From: Schaalia vaccimaxillae DSM 15804
GTDB taxonomy: Bacteria; Actinomycetota; Actinomycetes; Actinomycetales; Actinomycetaceae
Direction: 5' to 3'
Assembly: GCF_000420425.1 (NCBI RefSeq)
Contig: NZ_ATUX01000010.1
Location: forward strand, 62,001 to 126,000
Length of the DNA stretch: 64,000 bases
The translations under genes were made by a program, and so were the position numbers. Shown in pieces: positions 1 through 8,501 of this stretch. The notes below the pieces were generated by a model. That model did no database searches. It was not told where the DNA came from and was given only the letters and a program-made list of their open reading frames with translations. Positions within the stretch are counted from its first letter, which is position 1. Every line of letters begins with the position of its first letter.

Positions 1-1427
1 GTCCGGACAACGCCAAGGTCACCTCGCTGACCTGTGACTTCACCGAGTTCGGTGGACCCGTTGCTACCGACACCGCTGATATCAACGACTCCTCTGACTG
101 GGTGAGCGTCAAGGGTGGCGCAGCAGTGCTCAAGCCCGGTGACATCGTCATGTGCGACGCCGTCCTCGAAGGCGTAAACGCCATCGTCCACGGCAACCGC
201 ATGTCGGTGACCGCCCTCGGAGCCGTCGGCTACACGCCCTCGGACGATCCGAACACCCCGCCCACCCCGACCACGCCCCCCACCCCCGTGGAGGACGAGG
301 ACGACTACCACGCGAAGACTTCCGGCTTCAAGGTCGCCAAGTCCACGCAGGACGGCGGAGACAGCATCACTGAGGCCGGCAAAACAACGCTGACCAAGAC
401 CTACACGCTGACCGTCACCAACACCGGTGCCGGCCAGGGCAAGTCCGCGCCCGTCTACGACACCCCAATTGCCCCTGAAGGCGTGACCGTCCAATCCGTC
501 ACCATTGACGGCAAGACAGTCGAGTCCACCTTCTACACGACCACTACCGGTGTGCGTGACGAAGGCTACCTCGTATCCGAGGGCGTCATCCTCGACGCAG
601 GCCAGTCCCAAGACTTCACCGTCCAAATTACCTACCTGCTGGACGCTGACAAGGTCAATGCTGCTGGTTCTTGGCCGGCGCTCGCCAAGTGCACGCCGGG
701 CGGCAACGCCGACGACGATGAGGAAGGTCTGTACAACCTCGTCTCAATGGAAGGCGATGAAGACGGTCCGGGCAACAACGACGTGTGCACGCCGGTGACG
801 CCGCAGCCGAAGATCGACATTGAGAAGCTCGACGTCAACGGCAACGACGCGGACATTCGCGACGAAGCCGTGAACCTCACGGCGACCAAGGGCGAGATTC
901 GTCTGGACGTGCCGGTGACCAATAACGGTCCGATTCCGCTGACCAATCTCGTGATCTCGGATGCCAACCTTGACTACTCCAAGTCGGGTCAGGTCCAGAC
1001 CTTGCGTTGTGACTTCACCGGACTCAAAGACGGTGCAGGCAACTCTGGAACCGTGATCTCCGATGATCTGGCCGATGGCAAGATCTCCATCTCGGCTGGT
1101 GCCCTGGTGTTGCCTGTGGGGCAGACCATCAATTGTGAAGCCCTGCTGACCGGTGTCACCCAGGACATTCACGCGAACCGTATGTCCGTGGTTGCTGACG
1201 GCATCATCGGGTGGGACGGTTCAACTCCCGTCCTCTTCGACAAGCCTGTGACTGATGAAGATGACTACCACGCCAACACGGTGGTGGAGCCGGCCGGTCC
1301 TGGCAAGAAGAAGCTGGCTAAGACCGGTAGTGACGCTGCGGTTCTCCTTGCGGGAGCAATGGGCACGGCAGTGGCCGGTACAGGACTGATGCTGGCTGGC
1401 AAGCGCCGCCGCAAGGAACAGGACTGA
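1..1427 (+). CDS. LAKTG-anchored cell-surface protein, 3' part
   Basis: The reading frame is open from the first full codon at base 3, so this is the C-terminal part of a larger secreted protein whose start lies outside the window. The visible part is made of repeated Ig-like DUF11-type modules. Two stretches are near copies of each other: an N-C-(D/E)-A-(V/L)-L box, then H-(G/A)-N-R-M-S-V, then a V-(E/T)-D-E-D-D-Y-H-A box. A Pro/Thr-rich spacer follows the first copy. The end is a complete sorting signal: LAKTG (bases 1314-1328), a hydrophobic segment, and a basic tail KRRRKEQD. LAXTG motifs are typical substrates of actinobacterial class E sortases, and one is encoded at 50504-51271. Likely a cell-wall-anchored adhesin or stalk protein. 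Ligand unknown. Confidence 0.9.
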   Translation, partial: PDNAKVTSLTCDFTEFGGPVATDTADINDSSDWVSVKGGAAVLKPGDIVMCDAVLEGVNAIVHGNRMSVTALGAVGYTPSDDPNTPPTPTTPPTPVEDEDDYHAKTSGFKVAKSTQDGGDSITEAGKTTLTKTYTLTVTNTGAGQGKSAPVYDTPIAPEGVTVQSVTIDGKTVESTFYTTTTGVRDEGYLVSEGVILDAGQSQDFTVQITYLLDADKVNAAGSWPALAKCTPGGNADDDEEGLYNLVSMEGDEDGPGNNDVCTPVTPQPKIDIEKLDVNGNDADIRDEAVNLTATKGEIRLDVPVTNNGPIPLTNLVISDANLDYSKSGQVQTLRCDFTGLKDGAGNSGTVISDDLADGKISISAGALVLPVGQTINCEALLTGVTQDIHANRMSVVADGIIGWDGSTPVLFDKPVTDEDDYHANTVVEPAGPGKKKLAKTGSDAAVLLAGAMGTAVAGTGLMLAGKRRRKEQD

Positions 1428-1523
1428 TCGACCGGGTGTCCGCTGATGTGCTTGCGAATCGATTGCGACTACACCGGTGGAACCCCTGACAGTTCCATTC
1501 CAGCGGTGAAGCATTGACAACCC

Positions 1524-1575
1524 AATGGCTATGGGCCGAAGGCAACCCTTCGGCCCATAGCCATTTGAGTTTTGT
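1524..1575 (+). terminator. Rho-independent terminator of the surface protein gene
   Basis: A perfect 19-bp stem (1524-1542 with 1547-1565) has a 4-base loop CAAC and is followed by a T-rich stretch. It lies about 100 bp after the stop codon. Confidence 0.9.
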
Positions 1576-1805
1576 GCTTGTTTGGACTCGCTGCTTATTC
1601 GGGGTTTGGGTTAAGTCTTGAAGACGATTGCGCCAAGAACATGCCAAAAATAAGTGGAAAATAGTCAAGAATTTGAAAAGGACTTTTCGTTGGAATCTGA
1701 GGCTTAAGTCACTACAAGTGTGATTTGCCTTGATATTTCAAAGCGCCAGATCCGCAAAATCATGGGATAGTTAAATCACTGTTCCCAATCAGACAGGAGC
1801 GGATC
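1576..1805. other. Intergenic region upstream of the GlsB-like gene
   Basis: This stretch is AT-richer than its surroundings, with runs such as AAAAATAAGTGG and TTTGAAAAGGAC. It presumably holds the promoter of the small stress-type membrane protein. I see no ORF or RNA fold. A ribosome binding site (ACAGGAG) stands just before the next start. Confidence 0.5.
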
Positions 1806-2066
1806 ATGGGATTCCTCGCTTACATCGTTCTCGGCCTTATTGCAGGTGCTATCGCCAAGGCGATCATGCCTGGAAAGCAGGGCGGCGGCTGGCTCGCCAC
1901 TCTGATCCTGGGAGTCGTCGGTGCAGTCGTCGGTGGCTGGGTTGGCAACCTCATTTTCAACGTTGGCCTTGAGTCCTTCTGGAGCATCCAGACCTGGTTG
2001 CTCGCCATTGTTGGCTCGCTGATTGTCCTTTTCATCTACGGACTGGTCACCGGCAAGAAGAAGTGA
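1806..2066 (+). CDS. GlsB/YeaQ/YmgE family stress-response membrane protein
   Basis: This 86-residue protein has three hydrophobic segments. It shows the family pattern of a Gly-rich first helix (GLIAGAIAKAIMPGK), a GGW-containing turn, a second helix rich in Gly and Val (GVVGAVVGGWVGN) and a third C-terminal helix before a basic end (TGKKK). The family is often called transglycosylase-associated protein, but its role is known only as general stress response. ACAGGAG lies a few bases upstream of the ATG. The gene stands alone between two terminators, so it is probably monocistronic. Confidence 0.88.
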   Translation: MGFLAYIVLGLIAGAIAKAIMPGKQGGGWLATLILGVVGAVVGGWVGNLIFNVGLESFWSIQTWLLAIVGSLIVLFIYGLVTGKKK

Positions 2067-2100
2067 AAGCCAAGCTTTCACTCCAATAGCTAGAGAAACA

Positions 2101-2142
2101 GCCCGCGCGCTCGCGACCAACCGGCCGAGCACGCGGGCTTTT
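2101..2142 (+). terminator. Terminator after the GlsB-like gene
   Basis: GCCCGCG at 2101-2107 pairs with CGCGGGC at 2132-2138. The loop is long and contains a smaller GC-rich stem, and TTTTCG follows. It sits 35 bp past the stop codon. Confidence 0.75.
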
Positions 2143-2245
2143 CGTTACCCGGAAGTTTGGGGCAGCCACACATGAATTGTGGCCCCGGCGTAATACATAT
2201 TCCGGGCGCGACCCTCGTCCCAGTGCCACCCGTAACCCCGTCATC

Positions 2246-2371
2246 ACCCGCAAAATCAGACACAATCGAGTACTCACCTGTTTGCTAGCTATACGACGAT
2301 TGTTGAAATCAAGCCATTTCATGAGCAGTCGCAGCCAGACACTTGTCACGACTGTGTCTAATTTTGCGGGT
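2246..2371. mobile_element. 126-bp MITE-like element, copy 1
   Basis: The element begins ACCCGCAAAATCAGACACA and ends with its imperfect inverted complement (TGTGTCTAATTTTGCGGGT). The terminal inverted repeats are about 23 bp. A second element of exactly the same length and layout lies at 27209-27334. The interiors share a GAT-GTTG-AAA core in the same register but are diverged. There is no ORF inside and no transposase in the window. A GCCACCCGT motif precedes both copies. I could not find a clear target-site duplication. It may be a miniature transposon remnant or a paired regulatory hairpin. Confidence 0.6.
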
Positions 2372-2378
2372 GAATCAC

Positions 2379-3179
2379 TCAGCTATCCAGCCGATAGTGT
2401 TGTGAACCTGCATTGGACTCCACGATCCTAGGCGTGCGCTCAACCAGCAGAGCAAAAACAATCAGAGCTACTCCCGATCCCATGAGAGCCCCACCAATAA
2501 TGTCCGTCAACCAGTGGGCCGCTAAATACAACCGCGAAACAGCAACCAGAACCACCAGAAGAGTGGCCGTCACCCACACGCCAACTAAAAGTGTCCTCGG
2601 TGCTGACCTCACTTCCACTCGCGACTCGATACCCGTATTAAGACCTCGAAGTCTCTTCCATCGCGCAAGAAGCAAGAGTGCAGAGGATACAAATAGAGCC
2701 GCAGCAGCCGTCGTGTGACCTGACGGGAAAGAATGTGAGAGCTCAACAACCAGCCGATCCGCTTCGGGCGGGCGAACTCGCGCGATGAACTCCTTGAAGC
2801 CGGCTGTTGCAGCCGCTGAAAGAGCCATTGCCAGGGGAATAACTAAACCTCGCGTCCATGAGCGCTCGATATAACCCACCAGAGCGCCCAATCCAACGGC
2901 CCATATCACCGAGATCAATGGATCAAAGGACGCTGTCACCAGGTGCATGAGTGTTGTACGGCCCCCGTTGCGTTCGGAGAGGAAGAATGCCAGAACCTGA
3001 AGATCAATGCTGATCTCCTCGGCGCCGCGAATTGCTAGTCCTAAACAGATGACGCTCATGAGTAAAACTGCGCCGCCGATCAGCCGGCAGCGTCCTGAAC
3101 GGGTTAACCATTCTGAATAGGATGGCGCCGACTCCGTGTCTGGTGTGCGATGAGCAACTTGATCGATTTGATCCGTCAT
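2379..3179 (-). CDS. PAP2 superfamily membrane phosphatase
   Basis: This 266-residue membrane protein carries the complete acid-phosphatase signature of the PAP2 family: K-x6-R-P at residues 129-138, PSGH at 152-155, and SR-x5-H-x3-D at 215-226. The His residues of motifs 2 and 3 are the expected nucleophile and acid/base partner. Four to six hydrophobic helices surround these motifs, so the active site should face outward. Such enzymes dephosphorylate lipid phosphates such as undecaprenyl pyrophosphate or phosphatidic acid. The substrate here cannot be told from sequence. No operon partner is evident. The stop codon lies 8 bp from the MITE-like element. Confidence 0.9.
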   Translation of the reverse strand: MTDQIDQVAHRTPDTESAPSYSEWLTRSGRCRLIGGAVLLMSVICLGLAIRGAEEISIDLQVLAFFLSERNGGRTTLMHLVTASFDPLISVIWAVGLGALVGYIERSWTRGLVIPLAMALSAAATAGFKEFIARVRPPEADRLVVELSHSFPSGHTTAAAALFVSSALLLLARWKRLRGLNTGIESRVEVRSAPRTLLVGVWVTATLLVVLVAVSRLYLAAHWLTDIIGGALMGSGVALIVFALLVERTPRIVESNAGSQHYRLDS

Positions 3180-3231
3180 AAATAACGAGTTTAAGCGCGT
3201 GTGTCTCCGTACGCTTTAGCCACTTGAAACG

Positions 3232-3723
3232 CTACTTAATCCCAGCCAGGCCAAGAGCTTGGACAATATCGCCTTCAAGTTTGGCTGGGTCGGTTGTGGG
3301 GGAGTAACGAGATAGCGGTTGGCCGTCACGTCCAATCAAGAACTTCGTAAAGTTCCATTTGATGTTCGCTCCCAAAGTTCCGGGTAACTCAGATTTAAGC
3401 CACTGCCACAAGGGATCAGCCTGTGAACCGTTGACATTCATCTCTTGAGTAAGAGGGAACTTCACTCCCCGTACCAGGCGACATTCAGTGGCGATTTCTT
3501 CGGAATCACCGGGCTGCTGGGCGAATTGATTGGAAGGGCAGCCAAGAATCACTAGGCCGTCTTGCTCGTATTTTTCCCACAGAGCCTCCAAGCCATCCAG
3601 CTGAGGAGCCAAGCCGCAGCGGGTGGCGATATTTACGACCAGCACAGCTTTGCCCTTGTAGTTGGATATGTGGATGGGGTGGCCATCAATGCTGATTATT
3701 TCAAAGTTATAGAAAATACTCAT
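3232..3723 (-). CDS. Glutathione peroxidase family protein (thiol peroxidase)
   Basis: The 163-residue protein has the glutathione-peroxidase thioredoxin fold signature: IATRCGL with the peroxidatic Cys at residue 36, a PSNQF box at 63-67, and the WNFTKFLI motif with the catalytic Trp and Asn. It reduces hydroperoxides, in actinobacteria usually with thioredoxin rather than glutathione. A thioredoxin reductase gene lies just upstream on the same strand, which fits. The second motif is usually F-P-C-N-Q-F. Here it reads C-P-S-N-Q-F, so the Cys is displaced by two positions. Confidence 0.92.
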   Translation of the reverse strand: MSIFYNFEIISIDGHPIHISNYKGKAVLVVNIATRCGLAPQLDGLEALWEKYEQDGLVILGCPSNQFAQQPGDSEEIATECRLVRGVKFPLTQEMNVNGSQADPLWQWLKSELPGTLGANIKWNFTKFLIGRDGQPLSRYSPTTDPAKLEGDIVQALGLAGIK

Positions 3724-3752
3724 TATTGTTGTCCGCTGTGTGGCTGTGTGGG

Positions 3753-4187
3753 CTAGATTCCTTCAACTGTTGCGCGATGACTGACCGTGTTGTGTTGACC
3801 GCCCGTGTTATCAACCTCGCCGCTGACATACACCCAGCGGCCCGCACGCTTTTCAAATTGGGATCGTTCCCGCATAGTTGCAATCTGCCCCGATAAGTTA
3901 TCACACCACCGAGCTTCGAATTCGACGAGGCCGTGCTCATCCTCTGGTCCGCCGCCATCCACCTTGATAATGCGCAGACCTAGCCACTGGGTAACTGGCG
4001 AGACGAAGGGCGCAGCGGGGCGGGTGCGCGGGTGCCATGAGCGGAAGAGATGGTCCTCGTTGCCGGTGGCAAAAGCGCTGTAGCGTGACCGCATGAGAGC
4101 TTCAGCCGTGGGAGCGGGTTCACCGTCCAGGAAAGGGCCGCAGCATTGAGCCAGAGTCAGCTCGGATCCGCAGGGGCACTCAGTCAT
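3753..4187 (-). CDS. YchJ family protein with SEC-C zinc motif
   Basis: This 144-residue protein begins with a SEC-C-like zinc-binding motif ([17 protein letters not shown]). It continues with the family block L-M-R-S-R-Y-S-A-F and the conserved W-H-P-R-T-R-P segment of YchJ/UPF0225 proteins, which have an NTF2-like fold of unknown function. The start is taken at the ATG inside ATGACTGA, where it overlaps the trxB stop codon by 8 bases, so translation is probably coupled. A longer in-frame ORF to 4214 would overlap trxB further and lacks the canonical start MTECPCG. Confidence 0.88.
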   Translation of the reverse strand: MTECPCGSELTLAQCCGPFLDGEPAPTAEALMRSRYSAFATGNEDHLFRSWHPRTRPAAPFVSPVTQWLGLRIIKVDGGGPEDEHGLVEFEARWCDNLSGQIATMRERSQFEKRAGRWVYVSGEVDNTGGQHNTVSHRATVEGI

Positions 4188-5217
4188 CGAGAGACGCCAA
4201 CCAGCGCTCAGCATCTAGGGCCGCCCGGCAGCCCGAACCGGCTGCCGTAATGGCCTGACGATACGTGTGGTCAACGGCGTCACCGCAAGCGAAGACACCC
4301 TCAACGCTGGTGCGAGTCGACGGCTCGTCAACAACGATGTAGCCCGCCTCGTCCAGATCCACCTGACCCTGCAAGAAACCGGTGCGCGGCAGGTGGCCGA
4401 TCGCCACAAACACGCCCTCAACGGCAAGCTCCGACTGTGAACCGTCCACCGTGGAAGTTAGCGTCAAACCGGTGACAGCGTCCTCACCTTCGACCGACGC
4501 GACTGTGGAGTTCCACGCGAAGTCAATCTTCGGGTTGGCTTTGGCGCGATCAGCCATGACCTTCGAGGCGCGCAGCTCGTCACGGCGGTGCACCACAGTT
4601 ACCTTGGAGGCGAAGTTCGTTAGGAAGGTGGCTTCTTCCATGGCGGAGTCGCCGCCACCGATCACAGCCAGCGGCTTGTCCTTGAAGAAGAATCCATCGC
4701 AGGTCGCGCAGTAGGACACGCCGCGGCCCGACAGGCGATCCTCGCCGGGCACGTTCATGTGGCGGTATTCAGAACCGGTCGCCAAGATCACGGCCTTGGC
4801 GTACAGGATCTCGTCATCGATCTGCAGGGCTTTGATGTCGCCATCGAGGTTCACGGCGGTGACGTCCTCGTAGCGGATGTCGGCACCAAACTTTTCGGCC
4901 TGCTCACTCATCTGAGCCATGAGGTCTGGACCTTGGACGCCCTCGGGGAAGCCCGGGAAGTTCTCCACCTCGGTGGTTTGCATGAGGGCGCCGCCCGCAT
5001 CAATGGCACCGGCCAATACGATGGGTGCAAGACCTGCGCGGGCCGTGTAAATGGCGGCCGTGTAACCGGCAGGGCCAGACCCAACAATGACGACCTCGTG
5101 AACGGTTGCGCCCTCGGGCACATCGTTGGAGGGCTTGGCCACGGCCTGAGGAGTTTCCTCGACGGCAGTTTCGTCGGCGGAGACGGAAACGAGGCCGGGG
5201 ATAACGGGGATAGTCAT
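4180..5217 (-). CDS. trxB: Thioredoxin-disulfide reductase
   Basis: This NADPH-dependent flavoenzyme reduces thioredoxin. The FAD-binding GSGPAG is at residues 46-51 and the redox-active CATC at 170-173. The NADPH-binding [10 protein letters not shown] motif and the C-terminal [20 protein letters not shown] motif follow. At 345 residues it is longer than usual because of about 38 extra N-terminal residues rich in Glu, Ala and Pro. In mycobacteria trxB follows murJ with sigM and Rv3912 in between. Here those two are absent and murJ is the direct upstream neighbour, with no trxA downstream. Confidence 0.97.
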   Translation of the reverse strand: MTIPVIPGLVSVSADETAVEETPQAVAKPSNDVPEGATVHEVVIVGSGPAGYTAAIYTARAGLAPIVLAGAIDAGGALMQTTEVENFPGFPEGVQGPDLMAQMSEQAEKFGADIRYEDVTAVNLDGDIKALQIDDEILYAKAVILATGSEYRHMNVPGEDRLSGRGVSYCATCDGFFFKDKPLAVIGGGDSAMEEATFLTNFASKVTVVHRRDELRASKVMADRAKANPKIDFAWNSTVASVEGEDAVTGLTLTSTVDGSQSELAVEGVFVAIGHLPRTGFLQGQVDLDEAGYIVVDEPSTRTSVEGVFACGDAVDHTYRQAITAAGSGCRAALDAERWLASLDD

Positions 5218-5336
5218 GTTGGTCCAATCGTTGGTGGGCGCCGCGCCCAGGTCAAGTATGTGGGTTGATCAGTGCCGGATGTAGTTCGTGTTGATGGACG
5301 GGCTGAACACCGCAGTACCCCCTCACATCGGGTGGA

Positions 5337-8300
5337 TCACTGGACGCCTAGTTCGTACACCCACGCCCAGTTGTTGCCATCAACCGAGGTTGGCAAGGTC
5401 CTAAAGGACAGGGCCAGCTGGTCGGTGGTGACAGGCTCAGGCAGAGTGATCGTTGTTGTAGGTGACAACGCAGAAGAGGTCAATTCTGTTCCGCCTCGAG
5501 GATTCCCGGGATCCGTGACGTTTCGCACCACCAGTTCGCCGCCCGACGTTGTCGGATCCATCTGCAGGGTCACGGTCGAAACGGTGGCCTGTTCCTTGAG
5601 TCTAACGACGATGGTGATATTCGTTTCGTCAAGGAACTGGTTGACGTCATACCAGCGTGAACGCCATTCAGTGGCCGGATCGCCGTCGATCATGCGCACC
5701 GCCATGTCTTCGTGGTCGCCGCCATCGTTGTTCCACGACAGCACCGACACTGATGAGATCACGGGTGCGACTGTGGGGGGAGCAGAATCGGCTTCTGACT
5801 GGCCGCCTTCGGACTGTCCCTTGCCGGATTGGGCCGCCATAAGCGACTCCGCAATATCCAGGTCAGTCACAGGGGACATCAGCGTGAAGGTAGCGAAGAC
5901 CGCTCCAATAACGACGAGGGCGGACGCGAAGATCAATGTCGGTTTGGCAGGGTCAATGAGGCGGCGCCCCTGCGCATCCATAGGGCCTGAGCCATTCGAG
6001 GACGAGGGGAGAACCGAGGATGTCGAGCGACCCTCACCTTCAGATGAGGAGCCGTCAGCCATAACAGCATCCCAATCTGGGGCTGTATTCGAAGCGTGAG
6101 CAGAATTGTCAATCTGCGGGATAGATGTCACCGGAGTGTTGACGGCTTCGCCGCCCACTGCCATGGCCGCAGCAAAACCGGGGTCGCGCACCATCGTGGC
6201 ATCCAAGTCATTGTCGAGGATGGTTTCTGCAGCCTCGTTGGGTTCGTCGTTGCCCGTCTCATCTCGGTTCTCATCGCCATGATCCGCGGGCGGAGCCGGA
6301 GGCATGTCAGCAGGCTCGTCCACAGCGTGAGTCGCCTCGTCAGCCAGATCAGAAGAAAGTTCTTGCGCCTCAGCGTCGGAGTTCGACGCGTTGTCAGTGG
6401 AGGAGCGTAGTTTCGCCGCCCAACCGGACACAGCCGCTCCGGCTGCCGCCAACCACGAGGCCTTTGGTTCAGCCACTGCCGCAGCGTCAGCAACCACGGG
6501 CTTGGGATCGGCGATAATGTCGTCGAATGAGGGGATGTGACGTGACGTGGCATCGCCGTCGCCAGAATCATTACCAGAGTCAAAAGACTCCGGGTCCGCT
6601 GCAACACTCTGGTCAATGTCAGACTCGGGTTGATCGAACCCAGAACGGGTGGCGTCGGAAGCCTCGGGCAACGCGTCCTCGAGCGGCTCAAAGCCGTCCG
6701 CCGCGTTCAGCTCGTCTTTCCGATCCATCTGATCCTCCGTCTCATCTGCAGGAGCGCCAGCAGGCGCATCCTCGTCCATTATCACGGATCGACTGGCAAT
6801 TGCCGCTGGAGACGCGGCGAGCACTGACCGTAAGCGATTGGGAACACGCAGGCGCGCCAACAAAGGAGCAATAGTCTGCGCGGATTCTTCGCGGCCAATG
6901 ACCCGTAGAACCATCATGTAGACGAGGGCGACCACCATGGCAACACACATGACTTTGACGGTGGCCACAGCGAAGCGCACCAGCGTCGACGTGAACACCG
7001 TCTGGATGCCCACCAGCCACAACACGCCAAAACCAACAGTCCCAGCAACCACGGCGGCCACAAAGTACAGGACATAAGAATGCAGTAGCTTGCCTTGATC
7101 CACCAGCGGATTACGCCGAGCCACCCACACCACGGCAATCACGCCCTGGGTCAAACGGCACACCGTTTCACCCAGCGCAGCGCCCACAACCCACCAGGCT
7201 GAATCCGTGAGTGCGTACATGCCCCAACCCACGATCACCTGCAAAATCGTTGGGCCAATACCCATCAGGAACACGGGTTTGACGTCCTCGTAGGCGAAGA
7301 ACACGCGCTGGCTCATCAACACCATGCCAGTAGAGGCCACACCCGGCATCAACGCCGTCAAAATCCACGCGTACGCAACAACGATCGTCTGGTTCGTTTC
7401 CGTAGGAATCGCCATCTGCATCATCGGCACCGAAGCCGCCATCAAAATGGCAGCCGCCGGCAAAGTCAGCGACGTGATGGTACGGACGCCCAGGTGATAC
7501 GAGGACGCTACCCCGGCGTCGTCCTCGTCAGCTACGGACTCGGCCATGCGTGTGAAAATCGCCGTTGTCAAAGACACGGTGATGAGCGACTGAGGCACCA
7601 TGAAAATCATGAAGGCCGTGGAATAGCCGAGGATGCCGGCGATCACCAGGTTGTCTGCCTTGGCTGCGGCATCAGCCAAAGCAGACAAGTTATTCGTTGA
7701 CAGGACGCCGACTTGGCTGACTCCCAAGGTGGCGAAAGTCCAGCCAGCAACCTTGGATACGGATCCGAAAGAGGTTCCTTTGAAATGGAAATCGGGTTTG
7801 AAACTGATTTTTGCGCGCCTCATGGGCACCACCAAGATCAACGCCTGCGCAATGACACCCAAAGTGGCTGAACCCGCCAACACCCAGAACTGGGCGGAGG
7901 AAAAATCGGCGATCTCAATGCGCCCCTCGGCGCGGCCCCACAAGCCAAGGAACAAGCCCAAGCCGGCGATGCCCACGATGTTGTTGACCACCGGAGCCCA
8001 CATGTACGGGCCAAACACCCCGCGAGCATTGAGAAGCTCGCCCAATAGGTTGTAGACGCCGTAGAAGAACAATTGAGGCAGACACAGCAACGCGAAGGCG
8101 ATGGCGAGCCCACGAATCTCCGCGTCATAACCGGCGGCAGTAATGATCACCAGCAAAGGAGCCGCCACCATCGTGATCAGAGTGACCCCAAAAAGCAGCG
8201 TCCCAGCCAAGGTTAGCAACTTATTCACATAAGCTTGGCCGTCATGCTTGCGTTTGAGAGCCATGACAATTTGGGGAACCAGAACCGCATCCAAAATGCC

Positions 8301-8501
8301 TGATGCCAGCAAATTGAAGACCGTGTTCGGCAAGGTGTTAGCCGTTTGGAAAGCAGCAGACACGCCGCCGCCGGCAGAACCCAGAGCAGCCAGGAGCATC
8401 GCCGACCGGACAAAACCAAGGATCCGCGACACCATCGTGCCCGACGCCATCAGGGCGCTCGCCCTCAACAGGGAAGAACGTCCCCTCGTGGATTCAGTCA
8501 T
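5337..8501 (-). CDS. murJ: Lipid II flippase MurJ with acidic linker and extracytoplasmic C-terminal domain
   Basis: The protein has 1054 residues from an ATG within ATGACTGA that overlaps the upstream stop codon, with AGGAG before it. Residues about 1-545 are the MOP-family polytopic core, starting with the MVSRILGFVR motif, which flips lipid II across the membrane. There follow about 300 residues of acidic, low-complexity sequence, a single transmembrane helix near 855, and a C-terminal discoidin-like domain with MIDGDPATEWRSRWYD. Mycobacterial MviN has a pseudokinase between the core and the last helix that binds FhaA. No kinase motifs can be seen here. A longer ORF to 8624 is unlikely, since the extra segment overlaps the upstream gene. 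Confidence 0.95.
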   Translation of the reverse strand: MTESTRGRSSLLRASALMASGTMVSRILGFVRSAMLLAALGSAGGGVSAAFQTANTLPNTVFNLLASGILDAVLVPQIVMALKRKHDGQAYVNKLLTLAGTLLFGVTLITMVAAPLLVIITAAGYDAEIRGLAIAFALLCLPQLFFYGVYNLLGELLNARGVFGPYMWAPVVNNIVGIAGLGLFLGLWGRAEGRIEIADFSSAQFWVLAGSATLGVIAQALILVVPMRRAKISFKPDFHFKGTSFGSVSKVAGWTFATLGVSQVGVLSTNNLSALADAAAKADNLVIAGILGYSTAFMIFMVPQSLITVSLTTAIFTRMAESVADEDDAGVASSYHLGVRTITSLTLPAAAILMAASVPMMQMAIPTETNQTIVVAYAWILTALMPGVASTGMVLMSQRVFFAYEDVKPVFLMGIGPTILQVIVGWGMYALTDSAWWVVGAALGETVCRLTQGVIAVVWVARRNPLVDQGKLLHSYVLYFVAAVVAGTVGFGVLWLVGIQTVFTSTLVRFAVATVKVMCVAMVVALVYMMVLRVIGREESAQTIAPLLARLRVPNRLRSVLAASPAAIASRSVIMDEDAPAGAPADETEDQMDRKDELNAADGFEPLEDALPEASDATRSGFDQPESDIDQSVAADPESFDSGNDSGDGDATSRHIPSFDDIIADPKPVVADAAAVAEPKASWLAAAGAAVSGWAAKLRSSTDNASNSDAEAQELSSDLADEATHAVDEPADMPPAPPADHGDENRDETGNDEPNEAAETILDNDLDATMVRDPGFAAAMAVGGEAVNTPVTSIPQIDNSAHASNTAPDWDAVMADGSSSEGEGRSTSSVLPSSSNGSGPMDAQGRRLIDPAKPTLIFASALVVIGAVFATFTLMSPVTDLDIAESLMAAQSGKGQSEGGQSEADSAPPTVAPVISSVSVLSWNNDGGDHEDMAVRMIDGDPATEWRSRWYDVNQFLDETNITIVVRLKEQATVSTVTLQMDPTTSGGELVVRNVTDPGNPRGGTELTSSALSPTTTITLPEPVTTDQLALSFRTLPTSVDGNNWAWVYELGVQ

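Noticed and set aside
6128-6691. 187-codon ORF on the minus strand inside murJ
   Set aside because: It is the alternative frame of the low-complexity acidic linker, and is Arg/Pro/Thr-rich without start signals.
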